Shown here piece by piece: positions 32,897 through 41,327 of a DNA stretch of 64,000 nucleotides (the first letter of the stretch is position 1; every line of letters starts with the position of its first letter). The notes under the pieces were generated by a model, which worked only from the letters and a program-made list of their open reading frames with translations, was not told the origin of the DNA and did not search any database. The DNA comes from an uncultured Clostridia bacterium (GTDB taxonomy: Bacteria > Bacillota > Clostridia > Peptostreptococcales > Anaerovoracaceae): positions 62,001 through 126,000 of the forward strand of contig CALCEY010000012.1 in assembly GCA_937900415.1 (NCBI GenBank). Reading direction: 5' to 3'. The position numbers and the translations under genes are program-made.

Positions 32897-33126
32897 TTTC
32901 TCACCTCCTTAATCGGCGCCGCCATCTAACAGGCGGTTGCTTACTGCCCACGCCATGCGTGACCGACGGGGCATATACGCCCCTCAAATGCTTTTCTCCC
33001 GGCAAACTGCTGAAAAAAGCAAGGCTGCGGCGCATAGCTTCCAAATCCTCCGGCTTCAGGTCGCCTTGCGCGCAGAAACAACTTCAATATCATCCCTCTC
33101 CTTTCCTAATATTTTAATAAATATAC

Positions 33127-33142
33127 TGCAAGAACGGTGCCA
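33127..33142 (-). promoter_or_regulatory. sigma-54 (-24/-12) promoter
   Basis: Minus strand reads TGGCACC-GTTC-TTGCA, a full match to the sigma-54 consensus TGGCAC-N5-TTGCA, about 230 bases upstream of the M28 peptidase start and pointing at it. A sigma-54 activator gene lies immediately upstream. Confidence 0.85.
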
Positions 33143-33203
33143 GAACCATAACCGCTGATTTATCGCAGTTTCAACTGATTTCAAGTAAATAAATCATCAA
33201 CAG

Positions 33204-33242
33204 TAAAGAGAGGCTTTACCAAAACGGTAAAGCCTCTCTTTA
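33204..33242 (-). terminator. terminator of the sigma-54 activator gene
   Basis: Perfect 17-bp stem TAAAGAGAGGCTTTACC (33204-33220) with complement at 33226-33242, loop AAAAC; about 55 bases beyond the activator stop. Confidence 0.85.
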
Positions 33243-33297
33243 CTTATATGTCATGCCGCAGCCGACCGCCTCTTTAAACGCCATAGCTGCGAAACCT

Positions 33298-34730
33298 TTA
33301 TCCTCTTCGCTTTATTTTAAATTTCTTCATCTTATAATTCAGATTCTGCTTTGTTATGCCTAAAAGCTTCGCAGCCTCCACCAGGCTCGGCGCCGTTTCG
33401 ACAGCGGCTGTTATCAGCATTTTTTCATATTCCTCAACAGCCTCGTCAAGCGGCCGGGGCATTATTCCGTTCTCTCCGGAGCTGAAAGCGCTCGCTAAAG
33501 CCGTGCCCCCCCCCCCGCAAAAATTTTTCCATTCATGACGCACTCAGAAAAAACCGTTATATTGCGAGTCAAATATGCCGGTAGAGCATCCGGCTTTATA
33601 ACTCCTGAAACAGCAATATTAAAAGCTCCTTCTATGACGTTTTTCAGCTCTCTTATATTACCGGGCCAATTATAGCTCCTGAAAAGCTCTTGCACCTCGC
33701 TGCTCAAGCCTGTTATTTCTCTATTCATGCTGCGATTGTATTCGCTGATAAAATAATCCACGAGATAGGCCAAATCCTCTTTGCGTTCTCGCAAAGGCGG
33801 AATATTAAGCTGTACGACACTCAGTCTGTAAAACAAATCGCTTCTTATCCGACCGGCCTCTGCACATTTGAAGGGATCTTCATTGAAAGCGGAAATAATC
33901 TTTACATCGGTTTTTACAGGCTCGTATCCTCCGAGGCGGGTGACCTGTTTTTCATCTATCGCTTTCAGAAGTTTAGCCTGCAGGCCTACCTCCATTGAGT
34001 TTATCTCATCGAGAAAAAGAGTACCTCCGTTTGCCGTCTCAAACAGGCCGGGCCTGTTCTCCGCACCCGTATAGCTGCCTCTCACTGTTCCGAAAAGTAT
34101 ACTTTCCAGCAGATTGGGAGGTATTGCCGCACAGTTTTGAGAAATAAATTTTTTATCTCTTCTCTTGCTCGAGGTATGAATAGCCTGCGCAACCATCTCC
34201 TTGCCCGTTCCCGTTTCGCCGTATATCAAAACGGACGAGTCTGTGTCGGCTATCATGGGAATTCTTTCTTTAATAAGTTCCATACTTCGAGAGCAGGTAA
34301 TTATATCGTCGATCGTATATAACGAGTTTTCTCCGGAGGCGTCTCTGACAGAGAGGACAATGTCCTCTCTTCTATAAGGCGTATCTATATATCTTGAGAC
34401 ATCTACCGCACCGACTATCTCTCCGTTCTCCTTTATCGGAAACGTGGTGTTTATGGCGTTTATGTTCTCTCCCTTATAGCTTTGAAGAGTTTGAAATTCG
34501 TTTGAAATACTTTTACCGCTTTTAAGCACGCGCATTATGCTGCTGCTTTCTCCGGTCAGATTCGGATATACCTCCGTCACATGCTTGTTGATGACGTCGC
34601 TTTCCTTAAGCCTATTGAGATTGGGCCTGTAATTCTTATAGAATTCCACATAACCCCGTTCGTCCGTCACCATTATTCCATCTATGTAATTGTATACGTT
34701 AAGCAGCTGCTTTACATACTGTCTAAGCAT
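33298..34730 (-). CDS. sigma-54-dependent activator (PAS-AAA+-Fis), split by a G11 tract
   Basis: RocR-like enhancer-binding protein read in two frames. Frame 1 (34730 to 33495, 411 codons): N-terminal PAS sensor (about 10-110; IDGIMVTDERGYVEFYK), AAA+ domain (about 140-375) with Walker A GETGTGKE, the sigma-54 contact loop GSYTGA (variant of GAFTGA), Walker B GGTLFLDEI and arginine finger in RIRSDLFYRLSV; it stops just after the tract. Frame 2 (33543 to 33298) supplies the linker and Fis-type HTH (VEAAKLLGITKQNLNYKMKK). With 11 G the frames do not join; 12 or 9 G would give one protein of about 476 residues. As sequenced the product lacks its DNA-binding domain. It should activate the M28-nhaC promoter. 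Confidence 0.85.
33506..33516 (-). repeat. G11 homopolymer tract (contingency locus)
   Basis: Eleven consecutive C on the plus strand (G on the coding strand) located exactly between the AAA+ and Fis domains of the activator gene. The frame is restored by 12 or 9 G. Confidence 0.85.
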
Positions 34731-34854
34731 ATTGCAACTTCCTTTTCTCTCCCCTTATTAAATCTGATTCTACAATATTTTAAAATAAAAAGCAACGGCT
34801 GTGTATACTATGGCTTCCTGCCTTTTGTCTCGCTCCTCGTTGAAGTTCTGCTTC

Positions 34855-35253
34855 TCATGCTTCGCTTATTTCGAGAGTTTCATCGTCTACGCACGCTATC
34901 CAATAACCATATACCAGCTCCGCCGTTTTCCCATCCATTGTCTCTAAGCTTGGATACATTTCTTCGCCGCCTCTCAAGGGCTGCCACAGAGTGAAGCCTG
35001 TGTTTCCGCCCGCAGGCTGTTCTTCCAGCATGAATCTTCCGGGAATACCTATATAGCTTTTCTCTCTGCCGTTTCCTATTATGAAATGTCCGTATTTTTT
35101 AGCCATGGGATATCCTTCCCTGCAAAATTTCTTCAATATCTCAACATCAGTCTCCTTGTGCCATTTGCTGCTCGTTTCATCTGATGCAAAAATGCCCTGA
35201 CTGTTCTTTTTCATAAGCTGATTTAAAAGCTGCATAAAATATTGTCCGTTCAT
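34855..35253 (-). CDS. conserved hypothetical protein of Clostridia
   Basis: 132-residue soluble protein with no signal peptide. I do not recognise a named family. Visible blocks: YFMQLLNQLMKKNSQGIFA near the N-terminus, GHFIIGNGREKSYIGIPGRFMLEEQP (split here by position, about 75-100), TGFTLWQPLRGGEE (about 103-116) and a C-terminal YGYWIACVDDETLEI. The IGIPG-x-F plus GF-x-x-W-Q-P pattern resembles small proteins of unknown function seen in gut Clostridia. Start at 35253 is set by GGGAGG 7 bases upstream. Monocistronic. Confidence 0.65.
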   Translation of the reverse strand: MNGQYFMQLLNQLMKKNSQGIFASDETSSKWHKETDVEILKKFCREGYPMAKKYGHFIIGNGREKSYIGIPGRFMLEEQPAGGNTGFTLWQPLRGGEEMYPSLETMDGKTAELVYGYWIACVDDETLEISEA

Positions 35254-35480
35254 GTCATAACCTCCCCAATAGAGAATATGATTCACTCTCCGCCGCTATG
35301 CTAAGCAGACTTCAACGCCCTTTGCCGCAAACCGGCCGGGGTTTTCCTTTTCAAAAACAAATTAACTATTTATTGTATGTTTTTTGAAAATTAAAGTTTT
35401 AATCTACAACATATGTGTGTATAATAAATTCAGTCGCTCAGAGTCAAGAGCTTTAAGCGCTTTAAAAGGAGGTTATAAAT

Positions 35481-35759
35481 ATGAGTATAAATATCACAGG
35501 AAATGTGCCGGCGGCAGAAAGCCGGGCATACGTAAATTATCTGGAAAGCAAATACAACAGAAAGCTTAAATCCCTGGACATTAAAATCGACGGTGATTTC
35601 GCCGACCTCAATTACGAATTTGAGCATGTACCATTTGAAAGAATCCGCAGAATCACAGGTTACCTTGTCGGAACAATGGATCAATGGAACAATGCCAAGG
35701 CGGCGGAGGAGCACGACCGCGTAAAGCATGAGGTTAGCTCCGGCATGGAGCAGCTGTAA
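35481..35759 (+). CDS. small NrdD-like (NRDD) protein
   Basis: 92-residue protein resembling the C-terminal tail of the anaerobic (class III) ribonucleotide reductase: GYLVGTMDQWNNAKAAEEHDRVKH (read over residues about 61-84) parallels the Tyr-Arg-Pro-Val-Gln-x-Trp-Asn-x-Gly-Lys segment of NrdD. It has no glycyl-radical or zinc site, so it cannot be a reductase by itself. Such small proteins are common in Clostridia and are annotated as anaerobic ribonucleoside-triphosphate reductases without proof. Strong AAGGAGGT ribosome site; own terminator. Confidence 0.75.
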   Translation: MSINITGNVPAAESRAYVNYLESKYNRKLKSLDIKIDGDFADLNYEFEHVPFERIRRITGYLVGTMDQWNNAKAAEEHDRVKHEVSSGMEQL

Positions 35760-35794
35760 AGCCCTTATGCCACGACAGCATATTCTTCATTATT

Positions 35795-35842
35795 AAAAAC
35801 GGAAGCCTAAAGCAGTAAAAATACTTGCCGGCTTCCGTTTTT
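35795..35842 (+). terminator. terminator of the NRDD-like gene (bidirectional)
   Basis: AAAAACGGAAGCC (35795-35807) / GGCTTCCGTTTTT (35830-35842). Convergent with the purine permease gene. Confidence 0.8.
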
Positions 35843-35883
35843 TATATCAATTCATTTGGCTTGAGTTTTATAAGCCTGTAAAG

Positions 35884-37287
35884 CTACATGGTTATAAATA
35901 TAAATTTCAAGCAGAACAGCAAACCTATAACTGCAACCATGATATCCTTCTTCTCAAACTTTCCGCTAAAAATGCTTATCAGCGTATAAGCGATTGAACC
36001 AATTCCTATACCATTGGCAATCGAATAAGTCAGAGGCATCATGATAAGCGTCAGGAATGCAGGCGCCGCCGACCTCATGTCAGACATATCTACCTGCTTA
36101 AAATTTCCGAGCATTAAAACACCTACATATATCAATGCCGGTGCTGTAGCACAGCTTGGCACGATACTGGCCAGAGGGCTTAAGAACAAACATACGAAGA
36201 AGCATCCCGATACTATCAAGCTGGTCAAGCCCGTTCTTCCTCCTGCGGCAACGCCAGAAGCAGATTCTACGAAAGTAGTACAAGTTGAAGTTCCCATTAC
36301 AGCGCCTGCAACGGTAGCTACGGAGTCACAGGTCATACACTTGTCAAGGTCCTCAGGGTCGCCGTTCTCATCAAGCATTCCTGCTTGAGAGGCAGTTCCG
36401 TAAAGAGTTCCTATAGTATCGAACATATCCACCAGACAGAAGGTTATCACATACATGATTGCGCTGAATACTCCGCCTACAAATGCAGGACTGAAAGCAT
36501 GCTTCCATGATTCCGCATTGAACACTCCTGTTATTCCAATATCAGCAAAATCCTTAAACGACTGTCCTATCTGTCCCATATCGAAAGACGGCGCCGTTCC
36601 CGTTACTATGTAATAAATGATTGTTGTCGCTACGATTCCGATGATGACGTTTCCCCTGACATTGAATTTCTGAAGAACCACTATTATCAGAAACCCAAGA
36701 AGAGCCAGAAGAGCCGGCGCTACGGTCATAAGTCCGTCTCCGTTTATCGCACCGTGTATGTCCACAAACTGGGTAAGGGTATACTGATTAGTCTGAATAA
36801 TTCCGACATTCTGGAATCCTATATACGTTATAAACAGTCCTATACCTGCAGGAATGGCTTTTTTCAAACATTCCGGCATTGCTCTTGCGATGTACTGTCT
36901 TGCTCCTGTAACCGAAAGCAGTAAAAATATTATACCTGAAATAAGAATAATTACCAGACCGGCCTGATAACCGGCAACAGCATCTCCTCCTGAAATTACC
37001 TGGGGAAGAACAAAGCTTACAAAGAAAAATGAGTTCAGTCCCATTCCGCAAGCCTGCGCAAACGGTTTTTTAGCATACAAAGCCATAAGCAAAGTGCCTA
37101 TGGTCGCCGCCAATATAGACGCCACATATACGGCGTTCCAGATATTGTCCAGCCCCTCTGTAAATCCCGTCACCTGATTAGGGTTTACAAAGACAATGTA
37201 GGCCATCGCAAAAAATGTCGTGAATCCTGCGATAATCTCAGTCTTTACGCTTGAGCCGTGCTCAGAGATTTTGAAAAACTTGTCCAT
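35884..37287 (-). CDS. NCS2-family purine permease (AzgA/PbuG-like)
   Basis: Proton-coupled hypoxanthine/guanine/adenine uptake transporter of the AzgA-like NCS2 branch, 467 residues and about 13-14 transmembrane segments. Family elements: TEIIAGFTTFFAMAYIVFVNP at the N-terminus (about 16-36), CGMGLNSFFFVSFVLP (about 81-96), GLFITYIGFQNVGII, FCLVDMFDTIGTLYGTASQAG (about 285-305) and GTSTCTTFVESASGVAAGGRTGLTSL (about 335-360). It complements the purine nucleoside phosphorylase for salvage. No purine riboswitch is visible in its leader. Confidence 0.9.
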   Translation of the reverse strand: MDKFFKISEHGSSVKTEIIAGFTTFFAMAYIVFVNPNQVTGFTEGLDNIWNAVYVASILAATIGTLLMALYAKKPFAQACGMGLNSFFFVSFVLPQVISGGDAVAGYQAGLVIILISGIIFLLLSVTGARQYIARAMPECLKKAIPAGIGLFITYIGFQNVGIIQTNQYTLTQFVDIHGAINGDGLMTVAPALLALLGFLIIVVLQKFNVRGNVIIGIVATTIIYYIVTGTAPSFDMGQIGQSFKDFADIGITGVFNAESWKHAFSPAFVGGVFSAIMYVITFCLVDMFDTIGTLYGTASQAGMLDENGDPEDLDKCMTCDSVATVAGAVMGTSTCTTFVESASGVAAGGRTGLTSLIVSGCFFVCLFLSPLASIVPSCATAPALIYVGVLMLGNFKQVDMSDMRSAAPAFLTLIMMPLTYSIANGIGIGSIAYTLISIFSGKFEKKDIMVAVIGLLFCLKFIFITM

Positions 37288-37351
37288 TGATTGTTTCCTT
37301 TCCTACTAAAACTTTTATAACTTATATTTATCTTATAAAAGAACAAAAATT

Positions 37352-37385
37352 AAACACGCGAACCTTATATCAAAGTTCGCTGTTT
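37352..37385 (-). terminator. terminator of the EamA-HD operon
   Basis: AAACA-C-GCGAAC (37352-37363) / GTTCGC-TGTTT (37375-37385) stem; minus strand continues into TTTAATTTTTG. Lies between the HD gene stop and the permease start. Confidence 0.65.
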
Positions 37386-37441
37386 GATTTTATTCTTTAT
37401 TAAGCCGTTTCCGTTTCTGCCATGCCTTATTGTTTAAAAGC

Positions 37442-37987
37442 TTACTCGCATGCTTTCATCGCCTCAAGAGTCTCCTCCAGCAATACGTCAAGCTCCCAGC
37501 CAAGCATTTCTGCACCTTTTGCAATTACCTCTCTGTCGCAGCCCGCAGCAAAACGCTTATCCTTAAATTTTTTCTTAAGAGACTTAAGCTCCATATCCCG
37601 GCAGCTCTTTGACGGCCTCATAAGTGCGGCGGCCCCTATGAGCCCCGTAAGCTCGTCACATGCAAAAAGAATTTTTTCCATCTGATGTTCCGGCTCCACG
37701 TCCGAACACAAACCGTATCCGTGAGAAACCACCGCACGGATAAGTCTTTCGTCAGCCCCCGCTTCGCTGAGCAGCTCCGGAGCTTTTTTACAGTGTTCCT
37801 CGGGCCACATTTCAAAATCTATATCATGAAGAATTCCAACATTCTCCCAGAAGTCGGCATCGTCTCCGTATCCTAGCTTTTCTGCAAAGTAACGCATTAT
37901 TTTTCCTACCGTCTCTCCGTGGTGAAGGTGAAATTCTTCCTTATTGTATTTTTTTAAAAGCATAATCGCTTCATCTCTGTTCATCAT
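37442..37987 (-). CDS. HD-domain hydrolase
   Basis: 181-residue HD-superfamily phosphohydrolase. Metal ligands: HHGETVGKIMRYFAEKLG (His about 24), the paired HD in GILHDIDFEMWPEEHCKKAP (about 48-50) and later Asp/His in VVSHGYGLC and FACDELTGLIG. Family members of this size hydrolyse nucleotides or small phosphate esters; the substrate is unknown. Its start overlaps the stop of the EamA gene by 4 bases, so the two are translationally coupled. Confidence 0.82.
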   Translation of the reverse strand: MMNRDEAIMLLKKYNKEEFHLHHGETVGKIMRYFAEKLGYGDDADFWENVGILHDIDFEMWPEEHCKKAPELLSEAGADERLIRAVVSHGYGLCSDVEPEHQMEKILFACDELTGLIGAAALMRPSKSCRDMELKSLKKKFKDKRFAAGCDREVIAKGAEMLGWELDVLLEETLEAMKACE

Positions 37988-38898
37988 TTAAGTTTCTCCT
38001 CTTTCGTGGGCAGCTGAGCCAAAATAACCGCAGCAAAGATTACTATGCAGCCGAATATCTCCAGCCCGGTCATGCTTTCTCCCGCAAACAGCACTCCGGC
38101 AATTACGGCGAATACAGACTCCAGACTCAGAATAAGAGAGGCCGCAGTAGGTTCTGCATATTTCTGCGCCACCACCTGAAGAGTATATCCCACGCCCGAC
38201 GATAAAACACCGCAGTACAATATAGGAAGCCAGCAGTCTAAAATAGCCGCCATTGAAGGTTCCTCAAATATGGCCATCAACGCAAGACATACAACTCCGG
38301 CCACTATAAATTGCACGCATGACATCTTTACTCCGTCGCATTTAGGCGAGAAGTGGTCTATGACAAGAATATGACATGCAAAGGCTATGGCACACATGAG
38401 AACGAATAAATCTCCTGTCGTCAATCCGAAGCCGGCAGATGAGCCCGCCATGGTAAGAAAATAAAATCCTACCGCTCCGATGAGAACACAAAGCCAGATT
38501 ATTGGGCGTACTTTTTTCCCAATGAACAGCCCGAGCACCGGCACAAAGACTATGTAAAGAGTGGTAATAAAGCCTGCTTTGCCTGCGTCCGTCTCAAAAA
38601 ACAAACCGAACTGCTGAAGCGACGAGGCTAAAGCCAAAATCAAGCCGCAAGCAACGCCTCCTACTAAAACAGTCTTTTTCTCCGTTTGCTTTTCCTCTAT
38701 TGTTTTTTGCTCTTTCTCTTTGTTTTTTGCTGAAAAAATCAGGATAACAGGGATTAACGCAATTCCTCCTATGATCATACGCAAACCGTTATAAGTAAAC
38801 GGTTCCAGCACTGTGCCCGCCTTCTGCGCCACAAATGCTGAGCCCCATATGAATGCCGTGATAAGCAGCATCACATTGCTTCTGAATTTTTTGCTCAT
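37984..38898 (-). CDS. EamA/DMT-family transporter
   Basis: Ten-helix drug/metabolite transporter of 304 residues with two EamA repeats (about 8-150 and 160-298). Signatures: ITAFIWGSAFVAQKAG and GLRMIIGGIALIPVILI in the first repeat, VLSSGVGYTLQVVAQKYAEPTAASLILSLESVFAVIAGVLF (read over about 235-275) in the second. Members export amino acids or metabolites; substrate unknown. A charged insert EKEQKTIEEKQTEKK lies after helix 2. Confidence 0.88.
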   Translation of the reverse strand: MSKKFRSNVMLLITAFIWGSAFVAQKAGTVLEPFTYNGLRMIIGGIALIPVILIFSAKNKEKEQKTIEEKQTEKKTVLVGGVACGLILALASSLQQFGLFFETDAGKAGFITTLYIVFVPVLGLFIGKKVRPIIWLCVLIGAVGFYFLTMAGSSAGFGLTTGDLFVLMCAIAFACHILVIDHFSPKCDGVKMSCVQFIVAGVVCLALMAIFEEPSMAAILDCWLPILYCGVLSSGVGYTLQVVAQKYAEPTAASLILSLESVFAVIAGVLFAGESMTGLEIFGCIVIFAAVILAQLPTKEEKLK

Positions 38899-39016
38899 AA
38901 AATTACCTCTTCCATCTTTGCATTATAGAGCCATATAACATATAAATCTTAACAGAAATTTTTCATACTTGCAACACCATGATTCCACATGGCGTACCTT
39001 TTTTTAAGAGATAAGC

Positions 39017-39270
39017 TGTGGTATAATGAACCCAAAGTCATATTGTTCGGCGTTGCCGCAAGGCAGGGTTCATTGAATCACCGCCGGCAAACTTGCTTTG
39101 TGGTATAATGAACCCAAAGTCATATTGTTCGGCGTTGCCGCAAGGCAGGGTTCATTGAATCACCACCGGCAAACTTGCTTCGTGGTATAATATACGCAGA
39201 AGATTATACCGGCTTCGCCGCAGGGAAGCGGCCGTTGAAGCGCCGCCGAGATACTCGCTCTGTGGTATAT
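39017..39270 (+). repeat. 82-bp structured tandem repeat, three units
   Basis: Units begin at 39017, 39099 and 39181 (periods 82, 82, 80) and end at a fourth copy of the TGTGGTATA border (39261). Units 1 and 2 are nearly identical; unit 3 is diverged. Each unit opens with GTGGTATAATGAACCC, contains CGGCGTTGCCG, and closes with GGGTTCATTGAATCACC, so the arms AATGAACCC/GGGTTCATT form a stem with an inner hairpin. The same family occurs in reverse at 51518-51747. Confidence 0.88.
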
Positions 39271-39319
39271 CATTGTAAATATCGCAATCCTATTTAACAC
39301 ACTCCAAGAAAGGTTTTAT

Positions 39320-40096
39320 ATGCTTGACCTGAAAAACAAATTATATGTCGCCACCTTTCAAGACGACTTTATAAACGTTATAAGAGAATACGGCCTGAAT
39401 ATGGAGTTCAATCACACCTGTATATCAGAATCCCTTAACGAAGAAAATTTCGATAATCTTATTGCCGCAATGCGCCATGATTTTGAAACTTCGGGTGCAA
39501 AATCAGCCATACTTCACGCCCCCTTTACCGAAATCTACCCTGCGGCCATAGATGAAAGAGCCAGGCAAATGGCAACTCAGCGTCTCGAAGAGGCTTTCCG
39601 CGTATGCCGTCTTTTGGATATAGACCGCATGGTCGTGCATACCGGCTGGATTCCTTTTATATATTTTAAAGAATGGCAGGCAGAAAAAAGCTCCCTGTTT
39701 TGGGAAAGCTTCATGGCGAATAAGCCATCAGATTTCACTTTACTCATAGAAAACGTTTTGGAAGATGAACCTTACATGCTAAGAGACATGATGGAAAAAA
39801 TCAAAAATCCTCAGATAAGGCTGTGCCTTGACACAGGACATGCAAATGCCATGACCTCCGAAAATATTTCCGTGGAAAACTGGATACGCGAGTTAGGGGC
39901 TTATATCGGTCACTTTCATCTCCATAACAATTACGGCAGCAGCGACAGCCACGGAGCATTCTGCGATGGTTCTCTCGATATGGAAAGTATTTTTTCCGCT
40001 GCAGAACGCCACTGTGCCGATGACGTTACCTTTACCATTGAAGCCCGTGACTGCGCTTCCTGCGCGTCGTGGCTGAAAGCCCGCGGATACATATGA
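39320..40096 (+). CDS. CbiR-like cobamide remodelling enzyme (AP-endonuclease-2-type TIM barrel)
   Basis: 258-residue xylose-isomerase-like/AP endonuclease 2 TIM barrel. Metal-site elements: ILHAPFTEIYP (His about 65), VVHTGWIP (His about 108), TLLIENVLEDEP (Glu about 143), LCLDTGHAN (Asp-His about 171-174), HFHLHNNYGSSDSHGAF (about 200-215) and FTIEARD (Glu about 246). By itself this fold is ambiguous (sugar isomerase, nuclease or hydrolase). Its place directly before cobT-cobU-cobS-cobC points to CbiR, the AP-endonuclease-2-superfamily enzyme that cleaves the nucleotide loop of cobamides for remodelling (known from Akkermansia). Assignment rests mainly on context. Confidence 0.7.
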   Translation: MLDLKNKLYVATFQDDFINVIREYGLNMEFNHTCISESLNEENFDNLIAAMRHDFETSGAKSAILHAPFTEIYPAAIDERARQMATQRLEEAFRVCRLLDIDRMVVHTGWIPFIYFKEWQAEKSSLFWESFMANKPSDFTLLIENVLEDEPYMLRDMMEKIKNPQIRLCLDTGHANAMTSENISVENWIRELGAYIGHFHLHNNYGSSDSHGAFCDGSLDMESIFSAAERHCADDVTFTIEARDCASCASWLKARGYI

Positions 40097-40187
40097 GCAA
40101 GGCAAGCTCTACGCACATTGCTGTTAATCGACGCCTATTACTTCCTCCGTCCATTGCCAGCCATTCATTTAATAAAAAGGAGACATA

Positions 40188-41327
40188 ATGGAAAATCTGA
40201 AACAATCTTTAGATGAAATACTGAAAACAATTGATAAAACAGGAGTTCTCGATGAAAAGGCCGAAAAGGCTGCCGCAGAACGCCAGAAAGTTTTGGCTAA
40301 GCCTACCGGCGCACTGGGAGCCTTAGAGGATATAGCTGTACGCATGGCCGGAATCACCGGAAAAGTCAAGAATTATCCCGGCAAAAAAGGCATAATCATA
40401 ATGTCCGCCGACAACGGCGTCACAGAAGAGGGCGTGGCTTCAGCGCCTCAATCGGTCACTCTTTCTCAAACAATAAACTTCACCAGAAGGCTTACAGGCG
40501 TAGGCTCCATGGCAAAGCATTTCAATATAGATCTGCTGGTCATTGACGTAGGAGTCAAGCTCCCTATACCGGAAGCTCTTTATACAGACTCAATGACAGA
40601 AAACGGCAGCTTCACATCTAAAATCTATAATCACCGTCTCGCCAACGGAACCAATAATCTCGCAAGGGAAGATGCGATGACTGAAACACAGGCACTTTCT
40701 GCAATGATGTGCGGCGTAAACGCCGTAAAAGCTGCAAAAGACTGCGGATATGACCTTTTGGGAATCGGTGAAATGGGTATAGGAAATACTACTACCAGCT
40801 CCTGCGTACTGGCAGCCCTCACAGGGGTTTCTGCATCTGCGGTTGTCGGAAGAGGCGGTGGTCTGAGCGACGATGGTCTTTCAAAAAAAATATCAATAGT
40901 AGAAAAAGCCGCTGCAAAATGTAAAGGCTGCAACGTGACCGATATTCTCTCCAAGGTCGGCGGCTTCGACATCTGCGCTATGACAGGAGCCTTCCTCGGC
41001 GCAGCCTATTTCAGACTTCCGGTGGTAATTGACGGCTACATCTCTTCAGTCGCCGCTTTATCCGCCTGCCGCCTTGCCCCAAACGCTGTCAACTTCATGT
41101 TCGGTTCGCATCTTTCAAAGGAGCAGGGCTATAAAACGGCTATGAACGCCATAGGAATCCGTCCCTACTTTGATCTTGGAATGCGCCTTGGCGAAGGCAG
41201 CGGCTGTCCTATAAGCTTTAATATAATCGAAACGGCCTGCGCAGCGATGAACGGCATGGCTACCTTTGAGGAAGGATCCATAGACGCCGACTATCTCAAG
41301 GAGGCCGAGAAAGGTAACTTCTTCTAA
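40188..41327 (+). CDS. cobT: nicotinate-nucleotide:dimethylbenzimidazole phosphoribosyltransferase
   Basis: Activates the lower ligand of cobamides: NaMN + base gives alpha-ribotide + nicotinate. 379 residues. Signatures: KPTGALGALEDIAVRMAGI (about 37-55), MSADNGVTEEGVASAPQSVT (about 72-91), LGIGEMGIGNTTTSS (about 190-204), VGRGGGLSDDGL (about 222) and catalytic Glu in NGMATFEEG (about 365). Good GGAGA ribosome site. Its stop codon overlaps the cobU start (TAATG), so cobT and cobU are coupled. Confidence 0.93.
   Translation: MENLKQSLDEILKTIDKTGVLDEKAEKAAAERQKVLAKPTGALGALEDIAVRMAGITGKVKNYPGKKGIIIMSADNGVTEEGVASAPQSVTLSQTINFTRRLTGVGSMAKHFNIDLLVIDVGVKLPIPEALYTDSMTENGSFTSKIYNHRLANGTNNLAREDAMTETQALSAMMCGVNAVKAAKDCGYDLLGIGEMGIGNTTTSSCVLAALTGVSASAVVGRGGGLSDDGLSKKISIVEKAAAKCKGCNVTDILSKVGGFDICAMTGAFLGAAYFRLPVVIDGYISSVAALSACRLAPNAVNFMFGSHLSKEQGYKTAMNAIGIRPYFDLGMRLGEGSGCPISFNIIETACAAMNGMATFEEGSIDADYLKEAEKGNFF

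Noticed and set aside
33298..33543. Separate small HTH protein gene
   Set aside because: It has no ribosome site, begins inside the activator frame, and joins it exactly at the G tract; best seen as the activator's C-terminus.
37288..37441. Purine riboswitch before the purine permease
   Set aside because: The conserved purine-aptamer core is not present on the minus strand; only a hairpin that fits the upstream operon's terminator.
39017..39270. CRISPR array
   Set aside because: Units are contiguous 82-bp repeats with no unique spacers of CRISPR length and no cas genes in the window.
38899..39319. Cobalamin riboswitch upstream of the cobamide cluster
   Set aside because: No B12-box-like sequence or the expected long conserved fold; the region is filled by the 82-bp repeats.
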